In this document: piece by piece, positions 11,163 through 22,336 of the stretch
Layout of the letters: each line of letters starts with the position of its first letter
Numbering within the stretch: position 1 is the stretch's first letter
NCBI GenBank assembly: GCA_028583605.1
Contig: CM053330.1
Span: 31,209,619 to 31,273,618, forward strand
Direction: 5' to 3'
Origin: Dastarcus helophoroides
Taxonomy: Eukaryota > Arthropoda > Insecta > Coleoptera > Bothrideridae
DNA: 64,000 nucleotides
Position numbers and translations under genes: made by a program
The notes under the pieces: generated by a model
Told to the model about the DNA's origin: nothing
Seen by the model: only the letters and a program-made list of their open reading frames with translations
Databases searched by the model: none

Positions 11163-11263
11163 AATGAGTTCATTATTTAGTTGTAGTGGTCCGAGTTTAG
11201 TTTGGAAATAAAGTAGTTATAATTCACGGCGTAATAATCATTCGAACCGATAAGCCCACAACA
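11161..11263 (+). repeat. 3' LTR remnant (last ~103 bp)
   Basis: Corresponds to 8525-8627 of the 5' LTR and keeps the GTTTGGAAATAAAGTAG polyadenylation region and the CA end (CCCACAACA). It is followed by ATAT (11264-11267). Confidence 0.9.
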
Positions 11264-11267
11264 ATAT

Positions 11268-14200
11268 TTTACCTAACTTTTTCTAGAAATTTCGATTTTT
11301 ATATTCATCAGTTTTGAAATTTTTTTTCCAATTTAAATTCTTTTCTCAAGTTGACTTTTTTCAAAAATGCAACTTTTTTACCAAAACCTAATTTTTTCCT
11401 AGAAAATTAGTCTCTTTCCTAAACGACTTTTTCTCTAAATTTTGATTTTTTTTCTTGAAACTTTCGATTTTACTTTTAAAATTCGTTTTCTTCAAGGTTT
11501 TTACATTTACATTACATTTACAATTCCTGAAAATTTCGTTTTGTTTCTTAAATGTTATTCTTATAAAATCTCGACTTTTCTCTTAACATTGTTTCCAACG
11601 AAATTTTTATTTCTGCTAACGACTTTTTCCTCGAAATTCGTCTTTTTATCAAAAATCCCAAATTTCTGTTTTTAAGTGCAATTTTATTTCTAAAATGGAA
11701 CCCTATTTTAATTTAATCTTTTTTGGGAAATATCGACTTTAAATTCGGTCTTTTCCTGGACATTTGAAGGTTTTTCGTTATAAATTTGACTTTTTATTTA
11801 AAATATTTTTTAAGTTCCAATTAATTTTAATTAATTTAATTAATTAATTTCAAAATTTCTACTTTATCCCTAAAATTCAACCTTTCTTTTAATTTAATTT
11901 TTACTGAAAAATTTCGACTTTAAGTTTGGTTTTTTGCTGGACATTTGGATGTTTTTCTTTCTAAACTTGACTATTCCCGAAATTTCACTTTTTTCAGAAA
12001 TTGATTTTCAAACAGAATATTTTATCCTATTTCTCAAAATGAAGAACTCTTACCAAAAAATTCGATTTGTTTATGATTTGTCTTTTTTCATCATTTTTCT
12101 CAAAGTTTGACGTTTACTGAAAATGTGGACTTTTACCTCAAAATGCGATATTTTCTATTTTTCGAAGTTTCAATTTTTTCCTCTAAATTCGCCTTTTTCT
12201 CAAAATTTGGTTTTTTTTTCTAAAAATTAGATCCAATTTTTTTTTAAAGGGTAACAATTTATTCCGAAAAATCTACTTATTTTCTCAAAGTTTAATCTTT
12301 CGTGCTTCTGCAAATTTATTAAATTTAACTTTATTTTGACAACATGACATTTTTTCTGAAAATTTGACTACGGGATATTATATCTTTTTTTAAATGCATT
12401 TTTCCGAAAGTTGTTCTTGAAATACAGCTTATTTAAATTAGTATTTTATTCGAAGTTTCAATTCTCAAAATTTCTTTTTTTTCAAAATTTCGACTTCATT
12501 CTCAAAATTCAATTTTTTTCCTAAAGTTTGACTTTCTTATCGAACTTTCTTCTGTTGCCCTTTCTCAGTTATATCAATTTTGGTAAAATTTTATATTTTT
12601 CTTCATTATTTTCATAAAAGTTAGTTTTTCTTGGAAAACGTTGACTTTACGTAAAAATTAGACTTTTTTTCAGGAAATATCGATTCTAAATTTAGAAATC
12701 TCGATTTGAAGTTTCCCTTTTTTTTGAAATGTCGACTCTTTTCCTCGAAATTAGATCCAAATATTATCGAAGAGAGAGAAATTCGTTTTTTATCATTTGC
12801 CTTTTGTTGTCAATATTTATCTCGTTTTTTTAATCATCTTTATTCTGAAAATTCGACGCTTTTTCTCAAAATTTAACCCTCTCTAAGAAAGTTTATTGTT
12901 TTTTAAAGGTTCTTTTTCTGAAAATTGAAAATTATGTATGCCCCCGGAAATCTGAATATTGTTTCTCTAAATTTGTCTTTTTCTTAAAATTTGGACTTTT
13001 TTAAGAATTCGTTTTTTTCGGAATTCTTTTTTTTTCACAACCGACTATTCCCAAAATTATACCTTTTTCTTCAAATTTGACTTTTTCCGGAACATTTCGA
13101 TCTTTTGCTTTATTTGGTGGTTCTAGAAATTTCGACTGTTTTTCCGGGATTTCATTTTTTTTTTCGAAATTTATTTTTATCAACATCGGAAGATTTAATC
13201 TTTTAGAATTTGATTTTTTAGAAATTTTGACTGGCGTTTTTATATTTGCTTTTTTCTGAATATTTCTATTTTAGTCTCAAAATTCGATATTTAACTTTTC
13301 CGGAAATTTCGGTTTTTTTCTCTTAAAATGAGTTTGAATTCAATTTTTTAGAAATTTCTACTTTATCCTCAAAATTCTACTCTTGGGACTCTTCTTTTAA
13401 AAATCATATTTTTTTGTCAAAATTCTGCCATTTCTCTTAATATTTGTCTTTTTTTCAATATTTCGACTTCATTCTCAAAATTCAATTTTTTTCCTAAAGT
13501 TGGACTTTCTTATGAAAAGTCTGACTTTCTTCTGTTGCCCCCCTCTCCTTTATAACAATTTTGGTAAAATTTTATATTTTTCTTCATTATTTTCATAAAA
13601 GTTAGTTTTTTCTTGGAAAACGTTGACTTTGCGTAAAAATTAGGCTTTTTTCAGGAAATTTCGATTTTAAATTTAGAAATCTCGATTTGAAGTTTCTCTT
13701 TTTTTTAAATGTCGATTATTTTCCTCGAAATTAGATCCAAATATTATTGAAAGAGAGAAACTCGCCTTTTATCAATTGCCTTTTGTTGTCAATATTTATC
13801 TCGTTTTTTTAAATCATCTTTATTCTAAAAATTCGACTCTTTTTCTCAAATATTTAACCCTCTCTGAGAAAGTTCATTGTTTTTTAAAGGTTCTTTTTTG
13901 AAAATTGAAAATTATGTATGCTCCCGAAAATCTGAATATTTTTCCTCTAAATTTGTCTTTTTTCTTAAAATTTGAACTTTTTTAAGGATTCGTTTTTTTC
14001 AGAATTCTTTTATTTTCACAACCGACTATTCCCAAAATTGTACCTCTTTCTTAAAATTTGACTTTTTCCCGAACATTTCGATTTTTTGCTTTATTGGTAG
14101 TTCTAGAAATTTCGACTGTTTTTCCGGGATTTCATTTTTTTTTTCGAAATTTATTTTTATCAACATCGGAAGATTTAATCTTTTAGAATTTGATTTTTCA

Positions 14201-16999
14201 GAAATTTTGTCTGGCGTTTTTATATTTGCTTTTTTTTGAATATTTTTATTTTAGTCTCAAAATTCGATATTTAACTTTTCCGGAAATTTCGACTTTTTCT
14301 CTTAAAATCAGTTTGAATTCAATTTTTTAGAAATTCCTACTTTATCCTCAAAATTCTACTCTTGGGACTCTTCTTTTAAAAATCATATTTTTTTGTCAAA
14401 ATTCTGCCATTTCTCTTAATATTTGTCTTTTTTTCAATATTTCGACTTCATTCTCAAAATTCAATTTTTTTCCTAAAGTTGGACTTTCTTATGAAAAGTC
14501 TGACTTTCTTCTGTTGCCCCCCCATCTCCTTTATATCAATTTTGGTAACATTTTATATTTTTCTTCATTATTTTCATAAAAGTTAGTTTTTTCTTGGAAA
14601 ACGTTGACTTTGCGTAAAAATTAGGCTTTTTTCAGGAAATCTCGATTTTAAATTTAGAAATCTCGATTTGAAGTTTCTCTTTTTTTTTAAATGTCGACTC
14701 TTTTCCTCGAAAATTAGATCCAAATATTATTGAAGAGAGAGAAATTCGTCTTTTATCATTTGCCTTTTGTTGTCAATATTTTTCCCGTTTTTTTTTAATC
14801 ACCTTTATTCTGAAAATTCGACTTTCTTTGTCTCAAAATTTAACTCTCTCTGAGAATTTCATTGTTTTTTAAAGATTCTTTTTCTGAAAACTTGAAAATA
14901 ATGTATGCTCCCGGAAATCTGAATATTGTTCCCCCAAATTTGTCTTTTCCTTAAAATTTGGACATTTTTAAGGATTCGTTTTTTTTTCAGAATTCTTATT
15001 TTTTCACAGCCGACTATTTCCAAAATTTGACTTTTTCCAGAACATTTCGATCTTTGCATCATTTGGTAGTTCCAGAAATATCGACTGTTTTTCCGAGATT
15101 TAATTTTTTTTTTCGAAATTTATTCACATTTTTATTATCAACATCGGAAGATTTAATCTTTTAGAATTGGATTTTTCAGAAATTTTGACTGGTGTGTTTA
15201 AGTTTGCTTTTTTCTGAATATTTTTATTTTATTCTCAAAATTCAATATTTAACTTTTCCGGAAATTTCGACTTTTTCTCTTAAAATCAGTTTGAGTTCGT
15301 TTTTTTTTAGACATTTCTTCTTTATCCTCAAAATTTTACTTTCGGGATTCTTCTTTTAAAAACCATTTTTTTGGTCAAAATTCTGCCATTTCTCTTAATA
15401 TTTGTCTTTTTTTTTAATTTCAACTTTTTTAAATTTGACTCTAGAAATTTCAACTTAATATTTCGCTTTATTTTCGAAATTAACCAAGTTTTAGTTTCTG
15501 GAAATGTCGATAAAAATTAATAACGTTGAGAAAAATATTTTCGGTAATTTCAAGAAAAAGATTTCTTGTACATTAAATTTCATTACTTGAAATGTAAATA
15601 TTATTTAAAAATTAAAATGAAGATGCAAAAATTTCGAGAATAATGTTTTCGAAATTCCAAATTTTTTCAACTTTTGGAAATATTTAGGCATTTTTAGAAT
15701 TTTCAACATTTTTCGAGTTTTTCAGAAAGGTAGGCTTTTTATTCCAAATTTGGTTTTCTAAATAAATGGACTTTCTCAAAATTGGTTTTTTTTTTCGAAA
15801 TTCGTCACTTTCAAAAGTACGACTTTATTTTTAAAAATTCTACTTTTTCTCTCAAAATTGAGCTTTATTAGAAGCTTTGAAATTTCTTATGGAAATTTCG
15901 ACCTTTTTTTTTAACTTTTCGAAGGTGTTTTTCAAATATCGTTATTTTCTTCAAAATCCATATTTTTATATTCGCTTTCTTCTGAATTTTTATTTTTTTA
16001 ATTTGTTTCCTAAAATTTCACATTTTTCAAAATGTGTCTTATTCTCGAAATTTTGACTTATACTTTCAAATGCGATATTTTATGTTTTTGGAGAATTTCC
16101 ACTAACAGTGGAGAGTTTTCTCAAAATTTCATCTTTTTCAGAAAATTGCTTTTTTTCACAAAATTCGACCTTTGAAAAGATATTTTTTTTTAATTTTCAA
16201 CTTATTTTGAGATTCTTCGAAAGGTTACTTTTTATTTTAAATACGATTTTTTTTTAACAATCCAAGTTTTTCCCAAATTTGTTTTTTTTTCTCGAAATTC
16301 ATCTCTTTCGAAATTATTCTCAAAAATTCTACTTTTACCCATAAAATTAAACTTTCTTTTGGAAATTTCGACTTTTCTTAAAGAAATTTCCACCTTTTTT
16401 GTGACATTTCGACGATATTTTTCAAAAGTCGTTATTTTTCGAAATTTATTTTTTTAATACCCGGATTATTCTAAAAATTTCTTTATTTTTAAATTGGACT
16501 TTCCGAAAATTTATTGTTTCTCAAATTGTCTCAATCTCGAAATTTTGACAAAACACCATGTTTCTGAAAATTTCTATTCATAATAGAACATTTTCTCAAA
16601 ATTTCGACTTTGTTTTCAAAATTCTTTACTTTTCAAAAATTCGATTGACAATTTAATAAAAATCTAAATATTCTGAGAATAACGTTTTTAGGAAATTCGA
16701 GAAAACAGTTTTTTTGAATTTCAAGATTAGAACAAAATTGAAATAGGATAAAAATTCCGAAAGAAATATTTTTGGGGACTGTATTTTTTTTTCACAAAAT
16801 TCGACTTACAATTACTCTGATAATTGTTACTTTTTTCACGAAATTCGACTTTTTAGATTTTTTTTCTTCGAAATTCGACAGTTTTCCCAAAGTTCGTCTA
16901 TATTTCCAAATTTCAAATTTAATCTGAAAATTTGATCCTCCAATTCATGTAGTTAAGTGAAAATATTCACATACTTAGCTGGCATTTTCCGGTTTTCTC
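11268..16999 (-). repeat. Long degenerate ~20-bp repeat block, T-rich strand on plus
   Basis: About 5.7 kb of AAATTTCGACTTTTTC-like units in one orientation, with no gene. It contains a three-copy ~980-bp higher-order repeat (12488-15420). From about 14900 rightwards it is the inverted counterpart of 22400-25420. Examples are the ATTGTTCCCCCAAATTTGTC segment near 14930 against its complement near 25380, and the CATCGGAAGATTTAATC segment near 15140 against its complement near 25165. Confidence 0.75.
12488..15420 (-). repeat. Three tandem copies of a ~980-bp higher-order unit
   Basis: TTTCGACTTCATTCTCAAAA starts at 12488, 13461 and about 14440, giving periods of 973 and 979 bp. Each copy carries the same landmarks in order: CTTCTGTTGCCC, TTTTCATAAAAGTTAG, CCAAATATTAT, TGTATGCYCCCGGAAATCTG and CATCGGAAGATTTAATC. 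The copies are much more alike to each other than the ~20-bp units inside them, so the long unit was duplicated recently compared with the age of the short repeats. Confidence 0.85.
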
Positions 17000-17015
17000 T
17001 TTTTTATTAATTTCT

Positions 17016-17228
17016 TTTTTTTTTGTGGAACTGGTTCTTGATAATCTTCAAAAATTAAAATACAAAAATTATCCCCTGAAACCAAAAAAGATTAAAAAAC
17101 AGAACAAAGGTGACTCTAACGTGTTTCGACAGCCAAGCTATTACCTTCAAAGAGATACTTTGGCTGTCGAAACGCGTTAGAGCAACCTTTGTAGTGTTTT
17201 TTATTCTTTCTTAGTTTCAGGGGACAAT
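17016..17228 (-). mobile_element. Foldback element copy B with 16-bp target duplication
   Basis: Minus orientation: the tail end is on the left (a T run, then GTGGAACTGGTTCTTGATAA) and the cut end is on the right (CAGGGGACAA). Flanks TTTTTTATTAATTTCT at 17000-17015 and 17229-17244 are identical over 16 bp. The same locus without the element occurs inverted at 22273-22450, where AGAAATTAATAAAAAA (22321-22336) is present once. The internal arms are the inverted dimer GCTCTAACGTGTTTCGACAG ... CTGTCGAAACGCGTTAGAGC, with part of the centre missing. Confidence 0.92.
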
Positions 17229-17244
17229 TTTTTTATTAATTTCT

Positions 17245-17292
17245 CACAATGATTCTTGCCCCTCCCTGAACGAAATCCTGCCTACGTCCATG
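17245..17292 (-). repeat. Terminal motif of repeat block
   Basis: On the minus strand it reads CATGGACGTAGGCAGGATTT, TCGTTCAGGGAGGGGCAAG and AATCATTGTGAG. The same end recurs at 22273-22320 (plus orientation) and 47650-47694 (minus orientation) and marks the outer edge of the repeat blocks. Confidence 0.7.
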
Positions 17293-20162
17293 ACGTTTGG
17301 TCACCCTGCTAATAGCTGGCAGCCAATCAATGGAGTACATTAGCTAGCTTTTCATCTAAACATTTTATTTTTCGTTTTAGAATTTGTTGTCCGCTTCGTT
17401 GGAATGGTAGAATTAATGCCTTGGCGTTTATGCAAAAAGTATTCAACACGAAGGCTCGTATGGTCGGTGCATTAGTTGTGCTGAAACGGCGGCAACGGCA
17501 GCGGGCGCGATCTTTCTTTTCTGCCGTCGCCAAAGGCAGTCGCGTCGGTCTGGCTTCCAACGAGCACCCGCTCGGAATCGTAATGTCTTTCGCAAAAACT
17601 CGATGAAAGCTGCAACGCTTTGCCGGTTTTTCATTTTTAATGCTTTACGTTAATGACACTTGCTGCTGCTGCTTTTGCTTCCTCGCATGCAAACCCCCAC
17701 CCCACTGCAGACTGATTAATTGGGATTTCATTTGACATACACAAGGGATTTTTATGCTAAATTGATTAAAATGCCTGTCGCTCTTATGACTCTGGCAAAA
17801 AACGTTGCACGTCGCTCTTGTTGAAATATATCACGATCTCTAATCGATGAAGAACTATCAAGTCGATTAAGAACTGTCACTATTATTTCTAAATAACTTA
17901 GAAGTATTTCTTTGAATTGGGCATGTAGTAGGCTTTAAGGGCGGATAATCCCTGACATTTATCCTTTTCTACTATTTTTACGATAAATATTGTTACATGG
18001 TGCCGATTCGATAATACGAAACACTGTGGAATTTTAACACTTCTATTTAACAACTGAATAACTTATGCATAACACTTGACTTACTTTCATTTGACTTAGG
18101 GTATGATTGCTATCTTATGTTGATATTCCACGAATATTAGAATATTCGATACCTCGAAGTCTTAGACGCACAATTACTTCCATCCTTAATAGCCCTAATT
18201 ACTTGTAAACATTAGATAGACGTCTTGAACCTATGTAACTTGTAACTTTAAATACAAAATTTCTGAAAATAAATCAATAATTTCTAAAAAAAAATTATAA
18301 GAAAATATTTTGAATGAAGTAGTTTTACTTGTAATTTATTGGTTTTAAAGGTAATAATTTGATGAGAAAATCGAGTTTTAAATAAACGGTCGAGAAAAAT
18401 TTCAAAATATCAATAACAAAGAGCCAATAATTGTTAAAACAAATCTCCCAACTTAAACCGTGGATTTTAGATAAATAAGTAATAATTACAAGAAAATGTA
18501 AGTTAGCAGGATAGTTTATCGGTTGCAGTGTATTTCTCGATTCCGGAAAATCTAAAGCGTATAAGGATAGCCTTTGCAGGCGCAACATATCATTTTATTT
18601 TGCGTGTTTCAGTGACATTGCAACTAAGAATTGAAAAAACCTATGTCATGCTAGACCAGATTTACTAACTAAATAAGTAGAAAACATTTTAAAACTAATA
18701 AAACCGTGTCAAGAAAGTTGAACAGAAGCTCTTACAGTTTAGCAAACCGATTGTTAGAATGTAATGTGCAAAATGTGTGGTTAATTAGAAATTCATTGCA
18801 AAGTGGCCTTCCAAAGGTATTAGCAATTTAAAACACCTTTGCAAAAAAAGACATAAAGTGAAAACATCATTTAACACGATTATTCAGTTTTGGGTAAAAT
18901 ACCAACGGTAAAATACCAACTAAACACTGCACTAAGATATCTTAGATTAAATGTAATTGTTAATTAATTGATGTTCGATAAAATTTGGCAGCATATTTTG
19001 CAAAAATTTGGCGGTGGATTCCCATATTAACAAGTGAAATAGTTTACTTGGATTTTTGTCGCTTTTTTGACCATTAATCGAAACCCCATCAACTCAGAAA
19101 TGTAAACTGAAGCGACTGTAATCGCCCTTGGCGTGCCCAGGGCACTTAACAATCAAACCCGACTCGGACGTTGGTCAATATTCCAAGTTATCGGGCAAAA
19201 CGACAATGCTCGCGCTGATATATCTATTGAGTGCGTCTCATAGGTGAGGGGTCGAGTCTGGCGGTGGAGGAAAGGGAACGTAGAAGGACTTAGCGGCGGC
19301 AGAAGAGATTGATTAGTGGGGTGTTGGGTGCGTACGATATTGCCCTACACCCCCGCAGATAAGGGTGCAGGCTGCGAGCCTTTCGTTTGCTTCAAATGTC
19401 AGCGGTGATATTGGTCGAAGGGGCGGCTGGCGAACGGACGGTCGGGTGTTCGGGAGAACACCCCCGTAGGTCCCTTCGCACGCCTTCCCAACCGACCCAC
19501 CAACAGACCGCTGCTGTTGCCTGCCAACTTTGCCAGCTCACGTTCGGAATGTTTACAACAAGGTGGGCTGAACGAGGAAGTATGACAAATTCCTTCTGAG
19601 CTTCTTGAGGAGTAAGTAGACTCGAGACAAATCGGTTTATAAAATGCACTTTAAAATATTATCTTCTGTATACAAATTTTCCTTTGAATTAACAAACAAA
19701 ATTTTTGATTTAAAAGTTTTTAATGCAGGTCCACTTGGAAGGAAACAGGAAAAAGATTCGACGAAAAGTGACCGATTAAATGATATGTAGTTATCTACAG
19801 CCCGAATCCAAGGAATTAGAAACTTTAAATTTTGGTGGTGTACACATAATCCTTCAGGTATCGTCACACAAAGAAAATTGTAGGTAATAAATCGGGTCTT
19901 TTAAAGGCCGTGAAATAAATCTTTTTTTGCCTACATTTCGTTATGTTTTGATTCATGTTTCAATTCAATTTTGTTGAAAGGATAACCTCAAATTCAGTTT
20001 CAAAGTACAAGGAAAGCTGTTGCGTGATGTTTTCAATTTAACCAAAGAGATGCAGCAGAATGTCATTCATTTTAAATATATGATCGCTAAAGCTCATATT
20101 CTGCATATTTCTTATTAATAATTTGGGAATTAAAATACAAGTTTCCTTTAATATCACTTATT
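17293..20162. other. Longest unique-looking stretch, no gene assigned
   Basis: No satellite units. There are two islands of raised G+C and CpG: about 17390-17620 (61-77-codon open frames on both strands, none with a known motif) and about 19110-19620 (including CACACCCCCGCAGATAAGGG-like C-rich text and short frames on both strands). The opposing frames in the same DNA argue for composition, not coding. The islands could be regulatory or fragments of old genes. The remainder is plain AT-rich DNA. Confidence 0.4.
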
Positions 20163-20166
20163 ATAT

Positions 20167-20506
20167 TGTTGCGCGTTATCGATTCGAATGATTATTAACA
20201 CCGTGAATTGCTATTACTTTACTTCCAAACTAAACTCGGAACACTACAACTGAATAATTGACTTCTAACTACTAACTCACTAACTAACTACACTGACTCT
20301 AGCTGACTGACTCGAGGGAAAGGCGACCGCCTTATATAGTTCTCGTTTCCGGGTTCTAGAAAAATTTAGCAGATAAGGCTTATTGTTTGCCGACATTTCT
20401 GGAACACTTATCTGCCATTTGCTTCATTATCACACCTGTTTTCCCTTATCAGATCTTTCTAGAAAATTTCCTTAGATTCTAAATTCCATAATTACATTTC
20501 GTTACA
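20167..20506 (-). mobile_element. Solo LTR of the same gypsy-type family (copy 3)
   Basis: 340 bp. On the minus strand it begins TGTAACGAAATGTAATTATG and ends TAACGCGCAACA. It matches the LTR at 8280-8627, including the TATA-like CTATATAAGG, the polyadenylation region and the CGAATCGATAA end. It is flanked by ATAT on both sides (20163-20166 and 20507-20510), a perfect 4-bp duplication. No internal region is present. Confidence 0.92.
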
Positions 20507-20611
20507 ATATTCAAAAATTGTGACAGTTTTGACAGTTACCTCATTATCAAAACACACACAGATGGAGACAAAAAAGACTCTTGGGATACCCCTAGATTAA
20601 TTAGCAAATTA

Positions 20612-21307
20612 ATAAGTAACAAATATATTCATAGACGGTAAAATCCTTCCGATGGGATCTTATCTGCCTATCCTAGGAGTGAATGCGAGCACTAACTTCT
20701 CTTGGGACGATCATGTATGTGCCATTGCCAAGTCCGCATCCCAGAAGCTCAGCTTTCTTTTTAGAGTTAAAAAGTACTTCACATCTGATCAGCTACTCAC
20801 ACTATACAAAGCTCAAGTTAGGCTAACACTAGAATACTGTTCTTATGTTTGGAGTTCAGCCCCAAAGCACACTTTAGCTCTTTTGAGATCAATTCAAAGA
20901 AGAGTGATTCGCTTAATTGATGACGAGAGTTTGACCGATTCTCTCGAAACACTAGAGCATAGGCGGATGGTTGGTAACGTATCTCTTTTCTACAAGTACT
21001 ATCATGGGAGATGCTCGCAGGAACTAATAGGATTGATCCCTCCAATGACAAGATTTTTGAGGTACATAAGACAGTCGGAGGCAGCAAATTCCTATGCGGT
21101 CCAGTTTGACACAGTGAGGATTTCTGTCTATGGAGGCTTTTTTTCTATAGCACTTCCAAACTATTGAACTCGTTACCAAACGGAATTTTTCCCAAAAATT
21201 ACAACCTATCCTTGTTTAAGAAGGCAGTTCATCGCCATCTATCATTGTCTCGCTATGCTTTGAAGGCATAATAGGGTTATTCTTTGCGAGTGGATTGAAC
21301 ATAAAAT
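20612..21307 (+). mobile_element. 5'-truncated LINE, reverse-transcriptase C-terminus only
   Basis: Encodes the thumb and C-terminal part of a non-LTR reverse transcriptase: LGVNASTNFSWDDHVCAIAK, then YKAQVRLTLEYCSYVWSSAP and IQRRVIRLIDDESLTDSLE (open frame 20652-21167). The tail continues in another frame (TSKLLNSLPN, then NYNLSLFKKAVHRHL) to about 21260. The catalytic palm is absent. An A-rich tail (ATAAAATAAAAAAA, ~21301-21314) is followed by TTGGAATACCCCTGCGTTAA. This resembles TTGGGATACCCCTAGATTAA upstream (from about 20580), an imperfect ~33-bp direct repeat that looks like a target duplication. It is a dead copy of the widespread insect LINE family with this C-terminus. Confidence 0.8.
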
Positions 21308-21345
21308 AAAAAAACTTTTGGAATACCCCTGCGTTAATTAGCAAA

Positions 21346-21929
21346 TATCTCACAAAAAATACTACCACACCAGAAGAGTTCTGTCATTGAATAAATTGTC
21401 GCTCACCTTTTCAAGCTTGGATAAAAAATTCGACACCAGATCCTTCATATTCGTCCCTAATTCTTGAGCACCAAACGATCCACCTTGAACTAACGTCTGG
21501 ATAAACTCTAATTATATTATATAACATTCTGAAATCCATTATCGATTCGCAGGTTAATTATGTTTGTATTTAATAGAACCATCTGCCCTGCGGCTCGAGG
21601 AGCCACAAGCAGGATCTGTTAGTTTTTAGTAAGTAATGCATGTAGAATCCCATTTGCACTTGGAGTGTTTGCAGTGAATATTAAACGAGAGAAGGTAAGG
21701 GATGACCTGAAGGAAGGGCACATGCGACCGGCCCTAGGTCCGAACCGACTACGGAATTACGAGGGTGTTTGAAGTGAGTTGTTTGTTTGGGCACGTCGGC
21801 TAAAAGCAGAACCACTAAGCTGTCTCCCTTCGGTCCATCCCGCATTCCACCATACCGAAACCATCATTTTTACGGTTATTTAAGCGATTATTCAATCATA
21901 TATTGTAGTAGTATTGAAAATGTTGATCT
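21346..21929. other. Non-coding, nothing recognised
   Basis: Mixed composition with a G+C-richer part at about 21590-21850 and no open frame or motif I can support. Confidence 0.35.
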
Positions 21930-22215
21930 GCCCGACCAGGAATCGAATTTGGAACCTATTGCGTGACAGACAAAGTCTCTCGCCGTTGGGTTACCGAACG
22001 TAAGGACCATTAGCTCCACAACTCTACTAATTAATATCACGTACATTATTCTCGGAATCTTCTATATTATTTCTATTACATTCGTGTTTGGGAACTTCTT
22101 GAAGTGGTGCAAGAGAAAAATGTCTTGGATCTTGAGAAAAACTCTCTTTTCTATCCTCTAACCTCCTTTGGAGTACTTGTACGAAAGTACTTGTAGAAAA
22201 AAAGTACTTGTACAA
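21930..22215 (-). repeat. Interspersed repeat with tRNA-like segment (copy A)
   Basis: On the minus strand, GTAACCCAACGGCG (21981-21994) resembles a tRNA A box, and AATTCGATTCC (about 21939-21949) resembles a B box at tRNA-like spacing, ending in CTGGTCGGGCA. The ~200 bp on the 5' side (22020-22215) is shared with copy B at 26873-27100, including TGGATCTTGAGAAAAA on plus. It could be a SINE in which the tRNA-like part is not at the 5' end, or a tRNA-like segment carried by another repeat. It is not a functional tRNA gene: the arms do not fold cleanly. Confidence 0.55.
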
Positions 22216-22320
22216 AAGAGATTTCTACGCAAGATTCAAAACATCATCAGTTTGCAATAACTGACGGCTCTCCATGGGCGTAGGCAGCATTTCGTTCGGG
22301 GAAGTGCAAGAATCATTGCG

Positions 22321-22336
22321 AGAAATTAATAAAAAA
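22321..22336 (+). other. Empty-site counterpart of the 17016-17228 insertion
   Basis: AGAAATTAATAAAAAA present once, between CAAGAATCATTGCG on the left and AGAAAACCGGAAAATGCC on the right. The complement of the 16900-17290 region has the same flanks but two copies of this 16-mer with the foldback element between them. Confidence 0.9.

Larger units (their letters stand above)
8280..11263 (+). mobile_element. Internally deleted Ty3/gypsy-type LTR retrotransposon
   Basis: A 5' LTR (8280-8627), primer-binding site, decayed gag, protease and the linker leading into reverse transcriptase are followed directly by the last ~103 bp of the 3' LTR (11161-11263). Everything from early reverse transcriptase through RNase H, integrase and the first ~245 bp of the 3' LTR is missing. 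Both outer ends are intact and flanked by ATAT, so the deletion lies inside one element. In the 103 bp where the LTRs overlap I count about ten differences, so the insertion is not recent. The coding frames are broken several times. The order gag-protease-RT, the 4-bp duplication and a leucine-tRNA-type primer site point to Ty3/gypsy rather than BEL/Pao or Copia. Confidence 0.88.

Noticed and set aside
8280..11263. Endogenous retrovirus with envelope gene
   Set aside because: Nothing follows the early reverse transcriptase but the LTR remnant; no envelope-like frame is present.
12488..15420. Evenly repeated structure considered as a CRISPR-like array
   Set aside because: Units are degenerate, lack unique spacers and lie in a eukaryotic genome; this is a satellite higher-order repeat.
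17327..17634. Overlapping 61-77-codon frames on both strands in a GC-richer patch
   Set aside because: Frames on both strands in one island are expected from composition; none shows a known motif.
21930..22010. Functional tRNA gene
   Set aside because: A- and B-box-like motifs are present, but the acceptor, D and T arms do not form a clean cloverleaf and a second copy sits in a repeat.
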